Source: Saprospiraceae bacterium | Lineage (GTDB): Bacteria; Bacteroidota; Bacteroidia; Chitinophagales; Saprospiraceae | Assembly: GCA_029212405.1 (NCBI GenBank) | Contig: JARGNR010000047.1 | Span: 1 to 49,833, forward strand | Length of the DNA stretch: 49,833 nt | Reading direction: 5' to 3' | Shown: piece by piece, positions 1 to 8,884 of the stretch | How the letters are laid out: the number at the start of each line of letters is the position of its first letter | Numbering within the stretch: the first letter of the stretch is position 1 | Notes under the pieces: generated by a model | What the model was told of the DNA's origin: nothing | Database searches by the model: none | The model's input: only the letters and a program-made list of their open reading frames with translations | Translations under genes and position numbers: made by a program

Positions 1-1
1 C

Positions 2-3000
2 GGGTCTGCTCTGGCAGGAAATGTGGGTAATATTTATGCAATTCAATATCAGTTAAGCTCGGTAAATAAGTCTTCTGTCAAAATCAATAACAACTGTGTT
101 GACAACGTAGGAAATAATACAATTACTAACAATAGTCTTGGAGGTATTGGTATAAATGACAGCGGAGCGACGGGTGTCCTAACAGGATTAGAAGTTAAGG
201 ATAACTCTATAAGTAATATAGAAATGAGCAATGCGGCTTGGCCAACTGGTAAAATTGCATATGGTATTATATTAAATGTAGCTGGAGGTACCACAGGTAA
301 TATATTAGGAGCTGAAATCTTAAATAATACTATCGAACTGTTATCCGCGCATATTTCCACGGGAATAGCCATGGAAGGAAATACTGAAAATGCTGTTGTT
401 AAAGGAAATACCGTTTCAACATTGTCGGGAACAAAAACGGGTACACGATCAGGAGGTGGTTATGACTTACAAGCACTTAAATTTGAAAGCAACAAGTGGG
501 TTAGTACGGTCACCGTTGAAGAGAATAATTTCAATGCCGATGGATTTACTCATTCAGATCCGAATGGTGTAGGTTATGCTATAGCCAACTATGTAACAGT
601 TGCGGATGGCGGTGCGTTAACGACTTCATGTAACTGGCACGGTGAATCTTTGTTTGCAGATATCGAAGACAATGCAACGTTTACAGGCAGAATTTTCAAT
701 AAGGACATGTGTGAAACGACTTTTATTACATTTTGGGAAAGTCAAAATTCTATTGTATGTGAAGGAGTTGGACCAGTAGAAAATCTTTCTACGAACATTA
801 CCTATGCTACTATTCAAGAAGCAATAGATGCGGCCACCGCTGGAGATATTCTTGAATTGTCTGCACATACATTTACCGAAAGAGTCGTCGTCGACAAGTC
901 ACTAACCATTCAAGGTAAGACCACCTCTAAAACGTTGTATGTAATTGATGGTACGGACGAAGTCGGAAATGGTGATGGAATCTTCATTCAAAATGGAGTT
1001 ACGAATGTTTCCATTAAAAATGTAACCGTTCAGAACTTTGCCGGTGCAACTGGGAATTCAGATGCTGGTATATATGCAGTTGGAGGGAATAATGATCTTA
1101 ATGTAGATAATGTTGCGATACTTGATAATGCAGGAGGATCTGGATTTTATGCAAATGGACCAGTGAATGGTGTGACGATAAATGACTGTATGGTTTCAGG
1201 TCATACATCTGGTGCCAGAGGAATAGTTATCTGGAATGGATTGAAAGAAAATATTGTGATTACCAATAATACAGTAAGCAATAATAATTGTTGTGGGATA
1301 GAGCTTCAGGATGGCAATGCTAATTTGGTCACTATTACAGGTAATACAGTAACCGTCACGACAGGTGATAGCGGAATGGGTTTGACTGGAATGAGCAATG
1401 CCCTTGTAGATAATAATATCATAAATGGTGCGGGAAGATTTGGAATTGAAATCAAAAATCCAAATGGAAATGTAAGCGTCACTAATAATCAAGTGACCAA
1501 TACAGGAGCATCAAATAATCGAGACTATGCAGGTATTGCAGTATTCCGTAGAGTTGTTTTAGCTGGAAATGCAGATATTCCAAACGGAGTTACATTAACA
1601 GGAAATACCGTAACTGGGTATACACATCTTGGTCCTGTAGCTGAAGGCTTCGGTATTGTAGTGGAAGGTACGAATCACATCATTAATAATAATACACTTA
1701 ATGGTAATGATATTGGTATCCAACTACAAGGCGCTGGTCATATCAATGCAAACTATCCAGGAGGTGACGGAGATCAGGTTGCTGGTCAATCCCCAAATTA
1801 TTTTGGAAGAGGAAATACCCCGATTATATGTGACATTGACCTTGGAGCAAATACATTCTCTGGAAGTGGTACTGAGTATAGACTGTCAACAAATGACATT
1901 TCAAGCACCACAACTCCAAGAGTAACAACCGACCTTACAGAAATTAATCAATATCTTGATAATGAAATAGGTTTCACAATCAACGGAGTTGCAGCTGGAA
2001 ACACAAACAATGGATCAATAGATGTAGCCGAAGACATAGATATTGGCGTGTGTAGCGGTGATAATAATGTGGTATTTTCATTGATCTCACCAGACTTAGA
2101 AAATATTGTAATGTCCGTTGATTATTCAAGTTCAAATTTGGATAGTCCTCCAATATCCTACTTGGCAAGAGTGACCGATTTTAACGATCAGATTGCGACT
2201 TTAGGAACATTGTCTCTAAATTTAGATAATCCAGCTATTTCAGGAAGTCTTACTATTACCATCACTACTTTCAATGATGCAAATGATAATGGAGTGCTTG
2301 ATATTTATGAATGTACTGGAGATCTCATTTTAGCTACGATCATGGTCAAACCGAATCCAGATGTAGTTGATCCCATAGATCAGATTAAGTGCGATGGAGA
2401 GATGAGTGATGAAGTTGTATTTGCAACTACTCTTGGAATTCCAGGTACAATGTATAGTTGGGTAAATGATACGCCTGCGATAGGCATCGCGGCAAGTGGT
2501 ACAAGTGCTACCCTACCAGCTACAGTACTTAGCAATACAAGTGAGAATCCAATCACAGCAACGATCACAGTGACACCTATTGTTGATGGATGCGAGGGTT
2601 CTTCAGAAAGCTTTACCATTAGAGTATTAGATTCATACCCAGCAGAAATTATCTGTCCAGATGACATTACAGTTGACAATGAGTTAGGATTATGTGAAGC
2701 GGTCGTAAACTTTGATTTACCGATGGCTTATGACCAGGTATTTTTTGATGGATTTGAAAATGGAATAGCAACTGATTGGATATCATTCAACAGTCAGATA
2801 ACTACTACTCCGTCTGGAGCTATACCATCATCTTCAGGTGCAAATTATGGTGACATAAATACTACCGTAGATGCTCAGACTGGAATGTTCACAAGATTAG
2901 GGGGGTATAATTCTACTTTTGGTGATGGATTCCGTACCAGTCTGGATGTATTTATGGATCTAAATGATCCTGCAGTAATAGCAGATACTTATGGATGGGA

Positions 3001-6000
3001 TTTATCTTCCGCTGTCAATAATCAATCTGGTGGACACAGACGAGACTTTATCTTCCATACTGCTAATGATGTTGCAGGTAATATTCTAGTTGGTGGAAGT
3101 AACAATACAAATTTCAGCAGAAGAGAAGATATTGCAACACTAAACCACTATACGATAACAAGTACTGGTTGGTATACATTTGAGTTTGTATATAGAGATG
3201 CCGGAGATGGATCTTTGGCTGTTGATCTGAATTTATTAGACGCTGCTGGAAATTCACTATGGACGGAAACAAGAAATACTCCTTCTGATGTCATCGCAAC
3301 TGAAATTGGTGGCAATCGCTACATGTGGTTCACTTTCATTGCTACTGATAATTTAGCTATTGATAATACAACAAGAGCCAACACCTTATTTGCTACTGCT
3401 AGTCCTGTAAGTGGAAGCTCTTTTCCAGTTGGTTCGACTACAGTTACTGTAACATCAGATATTGATGAATGTGGTGTTGCAGCAACATGTACATTCGAAG
3501 TGATAGTAAATGACACGGAACAACCTGAATATGAAGATTGTCCGAGTGACTTTATGATTTGTAAGTCTTTAGATGACATGTATAATTGGACACATGTGAA
3601 ATTAGTTGATAATTGTGCGTTGGGCACGGGAATGACGGAGCTTACCTACTCCTTGAGTGGGGCAACCATGTCAGGTCCTGTTGCGGTAACATCTTTTGAT
3701 GGGTCGACAATGGCCAACGAGATGCTCAATGTAGGAATGACAACTGTTACCTATTCAGCCAAGGATGCGGCAGGCAACCTGGTGGATGGTGTATGTAGTT
3801 TCACTATTACAGTACAAGCACTACCAGTATCCGAAATCACTGCGGACTATGCAGTTTGGATCAATTCAGATAGTCATTTAGCTAGTGTTGCTGATGCTGG
3901 AGTAGGTGCAAGTTACACTTGGTCAATTTCTGGAGATGCAATGATCACTTCTGGTGATGGCACAACAGAAATTACATTTGAATCAGGTACTGATCCAAGC
4001 ATAGATATATCTGTAACAGTTGTCGATGGTAACACTTGTGAATCCATGAGTACAACTACAGTAAAAGTGATTGATCCTTGTGATCTTATAGATTTCAGTG
4101 AGGAATTAGAGCTTAGTATTGGAACTATGCCAGGGGTTGGACTTTGGTCTGTAGATCGATTTGCACCTCATGTTTTTGAAGCAATGGCGACAGCACCTGA
4201 TGGAACTTTAAATACGTTACATGTTGGTATTGATGCTGCAGATGGACAGTCCAATGGTTTTTATAACACGCAAGGTAGAAAGTATCAACATCATCCGACT
4301 ACAGTGGAAACTGAGATTGACCTATATGTAGACGCTTCATGGGCAGCAACCGGAAGAAGAATGGCGGGTTTTTGGTGTACAGCTTTGGATATATCAGATG
4401 CTATATCAGCCTACCCTATTATTGAATTTACTTCTGATGGGGGTACCCCACGATTTAGAGGTTGGGAATCAGATGGAACCTGGTATGACATGGGACTACC
4501 TGCTGGATTTGTCTATGATAGTTGGGTAACTTTAAGAATTCAATTATTGTCAACGGGAGAATTCAGATATACTGTTGAGACTGCTCAAGGAAATTTAATG
4601 TACAATACCACGACACATGGTGTTTATGGAAGTACACACTTAGATAATACCATCATTCAAGCACACAATACTACTGCAGGAGTGACTTATGATGTTTATT
4701 GGGATGACCTAAATGGCTCACCTTTAAGCTTCTCTCTCTTGGCTAATAGTACTGAACAATACCATTTAGATACACTGGTTTATTGCGATACAGACATGGT
4801 TGAATTTGTAATTTCAGGGAATGTCGGTGACACCTATGAAATTGAGCTCAATGGATCTTCTGTATCATCAGGTGCAGTCAATGATGCTGGATACAGCTTT
4901 ATTGCGAGCCCAACCACAGAAGGGACCTATTCAATCACTGTTACCAATAGTGATGGATGTATGCTTACCGAAACCTACGAAATGAAGGTCAATCTACTAC
5001 CTGAATCTATTGCACTATCTCAGGAAGAAGCATGTTCAGGGGTTGAGTATACATTGGCTCTTGATGCCTATTTGACAAGTTTAATCGGTTCTTCTACTTT
5101 TGCCTGGGAGATTACTGATATTACTCCTTTACCTACAGTTATCGGAGTGAGCGTTGGCGATACTGGAAATGGAGACATTACCCATACCGTAACCAACCCT
5201 TACACCATAGTGGAGACTATAGAATATACCATAACGCCAACAAGCATAGATGGCTGCGAAGGATTACCTTTTGTGGTGAATGTGAAAATTAATGCAAATC
5301 CTCAAGTGGCTATAAATATGAATGGACCAAGTGAACTTTGTCAAGGTGAAGTTAGAAATCCTTTAGGTTTTGTACTTCCTACTGGATCGTACAGTTATGA
5401 TTGGAAAATTGTAAGTGCAAGTTTTGGGAATGCGACTATAACAAATACAAGTACTCTCAACCCTGAATTGACAGCTCAAACAGACAATGAAAATGACCTT
5501 ACCATTCGATTTATTGCTACGAATACTACGACAGGTTGTCAGGATAGTACAGAAGTGACATTTACTGTTGGAGCCGTTCCATCTTTCTCCTCAGGAGAAC
5601 CTTTGGATTTAGTCCTTTGTGAAGGTACTGAAGGAGGAGGTACTGCAATTTTCGACCTGAATGATGCAATCACATCTGTATCTCCTGTAACAGCTGCAGT
5701 TACTTATCATACATCGGCATCAGATGCTTCGAATGGTGTAGGTGCACTGGGATCGCCCGAATCCTATACGGCTGTAGATGGAGAAATGATATTTGTTCGT
5801 CTTGAAAACAATGGTTGTTTCATCACCGGGGACTTTATGTTGACTGTTAATCCGTTACCTATCGTAACCATTGATCCTGTACCAGTTCTTTGTGCTTTAG
5901 GAGATCCTGTTGCACTCAATGCTTCACCAAGTGGTGGAACATATAGCGGCCCTGGTGTGGTGGGAAGTAATTTCGATCCAGAATTAGCTGGAGCAGGTTC

Positions 6001-6508
6001 TCATACCATTACATATACAGTTTCAGTAGATGGCTGCACAAATAGTGGTTCTATTGTAATTGTGGTCAATGCCTCAGAAGATATTGTCATGAACAATAAT
6101 AATAGTGGTGTTGGATCTTTACGATATGTGATAGCAAATACTTGTGCTGGGGATACGGTCTTTTTTGATAGCGGATTGCTAGGTTCTACTATTACTTTGA
6201 CTGGAGGAGAAATAGATATTAATTCATTCAAAGTCATTAAGGGACTTGGAGACAATGTATTGACTGTGTCCGGAAATGATTTATCTCGAATCTTCAATGT
6301 TCAATCTGGAGTCAATTTCCATGTGAAAGACATTAAGCTGATCAATGGTAGCGAAGCTACTGATGGAGGTGCAATTCTTAATAATGGAAGCTTGATATTA
6401 GAAAATTTGACTTTAGAAGGAAACAAGGAAAATGGAATTCCAAAAGCATTGACTAATAATACTGGGGCAAGTTTAATATTCAGAGGAGATGTAATCATCA
6501 ATAATTAA
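2..6508 (+). CDS. Giant secreted beta-helix/HYR adhesin-like protein, 5' end outside window
   Basis: The frame is open from the first codon of the window (position 2) with no stop, so the GTG at 23 is only an internal valine and the gene is 5'-partial. Visible modules in order: Asn/Gly-rich right-handed parallel beta-helix repeats (about nt 2-750), a second beta-helix of pectate-lyase type starting with a 'DILELSAHTF...SLTIQGK' stretch (about nt 780-1900), Ig/PKD-like segments, a HYR domain (starting ICPDDITVDN, ~nt 2650) interrupted by a concanavalin-like insert, another lectin/LamG-like domain (~nt 4085-4735), several Ig-like units, and a last beta-helix block (~nt 6080-6508). It ends in LIFRGDVIINN with no recognisable T9SS sorting domain. 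Such proteins in Bacteroidota are extracellular and thought to act in adhesion or gliding; here that is inference. Function otherwise unknown. Confidence 0.85.
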   Translation, partial: GSALAGNVGNIYAIQYQLSSVNKSSVKINNNCVDNVGNNTITNNSLGGIGINDSGATGVLTGLEVKDNSISNIEMSNAAWPTGKIAYGIILNVAGGTTGNILGAEILNNTIELLSAHISTGIAMEGNTENAVVKGNTVSTLSGTKTGTRSGGGYDLQALKFESNKWVSTVTVEENNFNADGFTHSDPNGVGYAIANYVTVADGGALTTSCNWHGESLFADIEDNATFTGRIFNKDMCETTFITFWESQNSIVCEGVGPVENLSTNITYATIQEAIDAATAGDILELSAHTFTERVVVDKSLTIQGKTTSKTLYVIDGTDEVGNGDGIFIQNGVTNVSIKNVTVQNFAGATGNSDAGIYAVGGNNDLNVDNVAILDNAGGSGFYANGPVNGVTINDCMVSGHTSGARGIVIWNGLKENIVITNNTVSNNNCCGIELQDGNANLVTITGNTVTVTTGDSGMGLTGMSNALVDNNIINGAGRFGIEIKNPNGNVSVTNNQVTNTGASNNRDYAGIAVFRRVVLAGNADIPNGVTLTGNTVTGYTHLGPVAEGFGIVVEGTNHIINNNTLNGNDIGIQLQGAGHINANYPGGDGDQVAGQSPNYFGRGNTPIICDIDLGANTFSGSGTEYRLSTNDISSTTTPRVTTDLTEINQYLDNEIGFTINGVAAGNTNNGSIDVAEDIDIGVCSGDNNVVFSLISPDLENIVMSVDYSSSNLDSPPISYLARVTDFNDQIATLGTLSLNLDNPAISGSLTITITTFNDANDNGVLDIYECTGDLILATIMVKPNPDVVDPIDQIKCDGEMSDEVVFATTLGIPGTMYSWVNDTPAIGIAASGTSATLPATVLSNTSENPITATITVTPIVDGCEGSSESFTIRVLDSYPAEIICPDDITVDNELGLCEAVVNFDLPMAYDQVFFDGFENGIATDWISFNSQITTTPSGAIPSSSGANYGDINTTVDAQTGMFTRLGGYNSTFGDGFRTSLDVFMDLNDPAVIADTYGWDLSSAVNNQSGGHRRDFIFHTANDVAGNILVGGSNNTNFSRREDIATLNHYTITSTGWYTFEFVYRDAGDGSLAVDLNLLDAAGNSLWTETRNTPSDVIATEIGGNRYMWFTFIATDNLAIDNTTRANTLFATASPVSGSSFPVGSTTVTVTSDIDECGVAATCTFEVIVNDTEQPEYEDCPSDFMICKSLDDMYNWTHVKLVDNCALGTGMTELTYSLSGATMSGPVAVTSFDGSTMANEMLNVGMTTVTYSAKDAAGNLVDGVCSFTITVQALPVSEITADYAVWINSDSHLASVADAGVGASYTWSISGDAMITSGDGTTEITFESGTDPSIDISVTVVDGNTCESMSTTTVKVIDPCDLIDFSEELELSIGTMPGVGLWSVDRFAPHVFEAMATAPDGTLNTLHVGIDAADGQSNGFYNTQGRKYQHHPTTVETEIDLYVDASWAATGRRMAGFWCTALDISDAISAYPIIEFTSDGGTPRFRGWESDGTWYDMGLPAGFVYDSWVTLRIQLLSTGEFRYTVETAQGNLMYNTTTHGVYGSTHLDNTIIQAHNTTAGVTYDVYWDDLNGSPLSFSLLANSTEQYHLDTLVYCDTDMVEFVISGNVGDTYEIELNGSSVSSGAVNDAGYSFIASPTTEGTYSITVTNSDGCMLTETYEMKVNLLPESIALSQEEACSGVEYTLALDAYLTSLIGSSTFAWEITDITPLPTVIGVSVGDTGNGDITHTVTNPYTIVETIEYTITPTSIDGCEGLPFVVNVKINANPQVAINMNGPSELCQGEVRNPLGFVLPTGSYSYDWKIVSASFGNATITNTSTLNPELTAQTDNENDLTIRFIATNTTTGCQDSTEVTFTVGAVPSFSSGEPLDLVLCEGTEGGGTAIFDLNDAITSVSPVTAAVTYHTSASDASNGVGALGSPESYTAVDGEMIFVRLENNGCFITGDFMLTVNPLPIVTIDPVPVLCALGDPVALNASPSGGTYSGPGVVGSNFDPELAGAGSHTITYTVSVDGCTNSGSIVIVVNASEDIVMNNNNSGVGSLRYVIANTCAGDTVFFDSGLLGSTITLTGGEIDINSFKVIKGLGDNVLTVSGNDLSRIFNVQSGVNFHVKDIKLINGSEATDGGAILNNGSLILENLTLEGNKENGIPKALTNNTGASLIFRGDVIINN

Positions 6509-6520
6509 TTCAGAATATTT

Positions 6521-6553
6521 AGAGGCTGTTCCTGGAAAGGAATAGCCTCTTTT
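6521..6553 (+). terminator. Intrinsic terminator of the giant adhesin gene
   Basis: A 12-bp stem (agaggctgttcc / ggaatagcctct, one G-U pair) with a 6-nt loop is followed by TTTT. It starts 12 bases after the adhesin stop codon. Confidence 0.8.
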
Positions 6554-6950
6554 CATGAATAGAATGTATGTAATTTACAAAAAAAGCATTTTCCAGATTA
6601 AATCTTAAGAAATTGGTTTCAGTTTAATGAAGGCCTTTTCTATGGGAATAAATCCTAACATCGATCAAAATTGATTACATATGAATAGTGTCAAATAACA
6701 TTATGAATTGTTCATCAGATTCCTTTTCTAAGTTTATTGTGATGATACTGTATAAGTATAAGAGACAAAAGAATATTAATGGCCATCAATACAACTAAGC
6801 ATAGTATTTAAAAGATAAGGGAACTAAACCTCTATGTTTCATATCGAAAGAGTTTGTTTCTATTAAAAGCAAATCAATTTAGTGAAGTTATATAAAAACA
6901 AGAATTCCATATCAAATTATTTTTAATAATTATTTATAAATCAGCATATT
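6554..6950. other. AT-rich intergenic stretch, no feature seen
   Basis: About 400 bases between the adhesin terminator and the LytTR gene. I see no convincing reading frame, RNA gene or TAnnTTTG promoter element. It presumably holds the promoter of the LytTR gene, but none can be pointed to. Confidence 0.5.
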
Positions 6951-7373
6951 ATGCAAATTGTTAAATCTGAATTTAGACTTTGCAAACAGAACAAAGTATT
7001 GTCATTAAAGCAAAGAAAACCGCAACAAATAGTTTACAAGTTATTACCAACTAAAATTGCATTTCCAACTTTAGATGGAACTAGATATATTAGATTTGAA
7101 AACATTATCCATTGCTCATCAGCTAATAATTATTGCAAAGTAATATTAAAAGGAGGAGAAGAGATCCTTTTATCAAAAACCCTTAAATGGGTAGAAGATA
7201 GATTGCCTAGTGAATTCTTTGTAAGGGTACATGCATCACATCTGGTCAACATAGATTACATATCAAAATTTTGTTATGACTTCCTACTACTAGAGAACAA
7301 TTCTCAAATCCCAGTTTCAAGATCAAGAAAAATTGAATTGGAAATTAAGCTTAATAGGCAATGCTTCTTATAG
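6951..7373 (+). CDS. LytTR-family DNA-binding protein
   Basis: 140 residues; about residues 35-135 form a LytTR DNA-binding domain (FPTLDGTRYIRFENIIHCSS, then the SKTLKWVEDRLP, FFVRVHASHLVNIDYI and IPVSRSRK signatures). LytTR domains bind direct-repeat DNA sites and in most proteins sit behind a receiver domain. Here there is no receiver, only a ~34-residue basic N-terminus, so it is a stand-alone LytTR regulator of the kind common in Bacteroidota. No histidine kinase is adjacent. Its target is unknown; the neighbouring giant adhesin is one possible client, but there is no direct evidence. Start: ATG at 6951. Confidence 0.85.
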   Translation: MQIVKSEFRLCKQNKVLSLKQRKPQQIVYKLLPTKIAFPTLDGTRYIRFENIIHCSSANNYCKVILKGGEEILLSKTLKWVEDRLPSEFFVRVHASHLVNIDYISKFCYDFLLLENNSQIPVSRSRKIELEIKLNRQCFL

Positions 7374-7401
7374 ATTAAATAAACGAATTGAATTAAAACT
7401 C

Positions 7402-7608
7402 CTATTTTTTCCTGATCGATGAGTTCAAAAAGTCAGATTTCTGAAGTCCATTCATGCTGAGGCGTTTTTCCCAAATTTGATCGTTTTTTATCCACCCATC
7501 TGCTCCAAGGTACTTTCCTCAACTTTCAATTGACCATATAAAGTATCCCACAGTTAGTTTAATGCTAACACAGATCCACAGGAAGTTCAAGCCAATAACC
7601 AATAACAT
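7402..7608 (-). pseudogene. Decayed small membrane-protein ORF (one in-frame TGA)
   Basis: On the minus strand one frame runs 69 codons from ATG 7608 to TAG 7402 with a single TGA after about 28 codons. The first half reads as a transmembrane helix (MLLVIGLNFLWICVSIKLTV...), the second as a soluble tail (GKYLGADGWIKNDQIWEK...). Coding-like texture on both sides of the stop in the same frame suggests a gene broken by one point mutation. I do not recognise the family, and chance cannot be excluded. Confidence 0.3.
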
Positions 7609-7623
7609 TCTGGTAAAATTATT

Positions 7624-8503
7624 AAGCAAATCTCAGAACAAACAAAACCACAAAATCTTAGCACAACTTTGAGGTCGCGGGCATGACCAACCGTTCCGCA
7701 GGAATGACTGACTGATCCATAGGAGAATTGACACCGTCAATTCAAGGAAGGAACCGTGCCCCAGCACGGATGGGCAGCCAAACTCACCACCGATATTTCA
7801 CAAACCCAGGAAAGATTGAACAACTAAACTCCAAACTATCAAAGAATCCAAAAAAGCTTATAATCTAGCAAGTCTCTGAACAAACAAAACCGCAAAATCT
7901 TAACACTACGTTGAGGTCGCGGGCATGACCAACCGTTCCGTAGGAATGACTGACTGATCCATAAGAGAATTGACACCGTCAATTCAAGGAAGGAACCGTG
8001 CCTCAGCACGGATGGGTAGCCGAATCCGCCACTGAGATTTCCCAAACCCCGGAAAGATTGAACAACTAAACTCCAAACTATCAAAGAATCTAAAAAAGCT
8101 TATAAACAAGCAAGTCTCAGAACAAACAAAACCGCAAAATCTTAACCCAACATTGAGGTCGCGGGCATGACCAACCGTTCCGCAGGAATGACTGACTGAT
8201 CCATAGGAGAATTGACACCGTCAATTCAAGGAAGGAACCGTGCCCCAGCACGGATGGGCAGCCAAACTCACCACCGATATTTCACAAACCCAGGAAAGAT
8301 TGAACAACTAAACTCCAAACTATCAAAGAATCCAAAAAAGCTTATAATCTAGCAAGTCTCTGAACAAACAAAACCGCAAAATCTTGGCACTACGTTGAGG
8401 TCGCGGGCATGACCAACCGTTCCGCAGGAGGATTGACAGCGTCAATCCAGGGCGGGAACCGTGCCCCAGCACGGATGGGCAGCCGAATCCGCACGTGACC
8501 TCT
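7624..8503. repeat. Tandem array of 242-bp units (about 3.6 copies)
   Basis: The landmark gaggtcgcgggcatgacc starts at 7671, 7913, 8155 and 8397, exactly 242 bases apart each time. The homology begins upstream of the first landmark (about 7624), and the last copy stops about 8503. Units 1 and 3 are almost identical over the whole 242 bases, whereas unit 2 differs at many sites and shares variants with unit 4 (gccgaatccgc), so the array is an A-B-A-B' dimer of 484 bases. Each unit holds two perfect hairpins: gaattgac-acc-gtcaattc and ccgtgc-(4 nt)-gcacgg. No convincing protein is encoded. The array lies between a LytTR gene and tRNA-Cys. Confidence 0.9.
8397..8502 (-). repeat. Terminal, tRNA-Cys-like copy of the repeat
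   Basis: This 106-base copy lacks a ~23-nt segment present in units 1-3 and is bounded by inverted ends gaggtc/gacctc. Read on the minus strand it begins GGTCACGTG and ends CGGTTGGTCATGCCCGCGACC (after 2 extra bases at each end), close to the ends of the adjacent tRNA-Cys (GGTCGCGTG ... CGGTTCGAATCCGCCCGCGACC). Six of seven acceptor-stem pairs would form. There is no recognisable anticodon arm; long internal hairpins occupy the middle. It may be a tRNA-derived repeat or a tRNA-like structured RNA; this is inference. Confidence 0.5.
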
Positions 8504-8552
8504 ATATGTTGCTCCGCAACATATGTTATTTATAGCCAAAGCTATAAATAAC
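8504..8552. other. Two adjacent perfect hairpins
   Basis: 8504-8524 is a 9-bp stem (atatgttgc-tcc-gcaacatat) and 8525-8552 a 12-bp stem (gttatttatagc-caaa-gctataaataac), directly abutting each other and the terminator hairpin at 8553. They lie just downstream of tRNA-Cys on its strand. Possible roles are back-up terminators or 3' processing structures. Confidence 0.7.
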
Positions 8553-8584
8553 AAAAGCCTCGAAGTTTTCACTTCGAGGCTTTT
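8553..8584 (-). terminator. Intrinsic terminator of tRNA-Cys
   Basis: A perfect 14-bp stem (aaaagcctcgaagt / acttcgaggctttt) with a 4-nt loop begins 3 bases after the tRNA 3' end on the minus strand and carries the U-rich side in that direction. Confidence 0.85.
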
Positions 8585-8587
8585 AGA

Positions 8588-8658
8588 GGTCGCGGGCGGA
8601 TTCGAACCGCCGTAGATGGTTTTGCAGACCACTGCCTAAGCCACTCGGCCACGCGACC
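8588..8658 (-). tRNA. tRNA-Cys (anticodon GCA)
   Basis: 71 nt. Acceptor stem GGTCGCG/CGCGACC, anticodon loop CTGCAAA on a TGGT/ACCA stem, and T-arm GGCGG-TTCGAAT-CCGCC are all intact. CCA is not encoded. It stands alone, divergent from ahcY, and is followed by a strong terminator. Confidence 0.95.
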
Positions 8659-8849
8659 ATTTCATTCAAATGGTGTGCAAATATATAATCTTTTTTAAAA
8701 ACAAATAATATATATCGATTATTCTATCGCACACTTTATAAAACTAATTTAGACAAATATTGTTCCACTTACGACTGTAAACATAGCATAAAGGGGAAAT
8801 TATTGGGGTAAATGACTGAATATCTATCATTTAATACCAAACAAAATAG

Positions 8850-8857
8850 TACCTTTG
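8850..8857 (+). promoter_or_regulatory. ahcY promoter, -7 element TACCTTTG
   Basis: TACCTTTG matches the Bacteroidota -7 consensus TAnnTTTG and lies 27 bases upstream of the ahcY ATG. No TTG is seen at the ideal 19-base spacing. Confidence 0.6.
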
Positions 8858-8884
8858 TGCGAAATTTGAAAAAAAAATAAAGGA

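Noticed and set aside
23-25. GTG at 23 as start of the giant adhesin
   Set aside because: The frame is already open from position 2 without a stop; the GTG is an internal codon.
7839-8084. 81-codon minus-strand ORF inside the repeat array
   Set aside because: It is open only in one unit; the other units have stops in the matching frame. It is a by-product of the repeat.
7624-8503. CRISPR array
   Set aside because: Units are 242 bases long and contiguous, with no short repeats separated by unique spacers and no cas genes.
8390-8632. 80-codon minus-strand ORF
   Set aside because: It runs through the tRNA-Cys gene, its terminator hairpins and the last repeat unit, so it cannot be a real gene.
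8658-8884. SAH riboswitch upstream of ahcY
   Set aside because: The promoter lies only 27 bases from the start codon, leaving no room for an aptamer.
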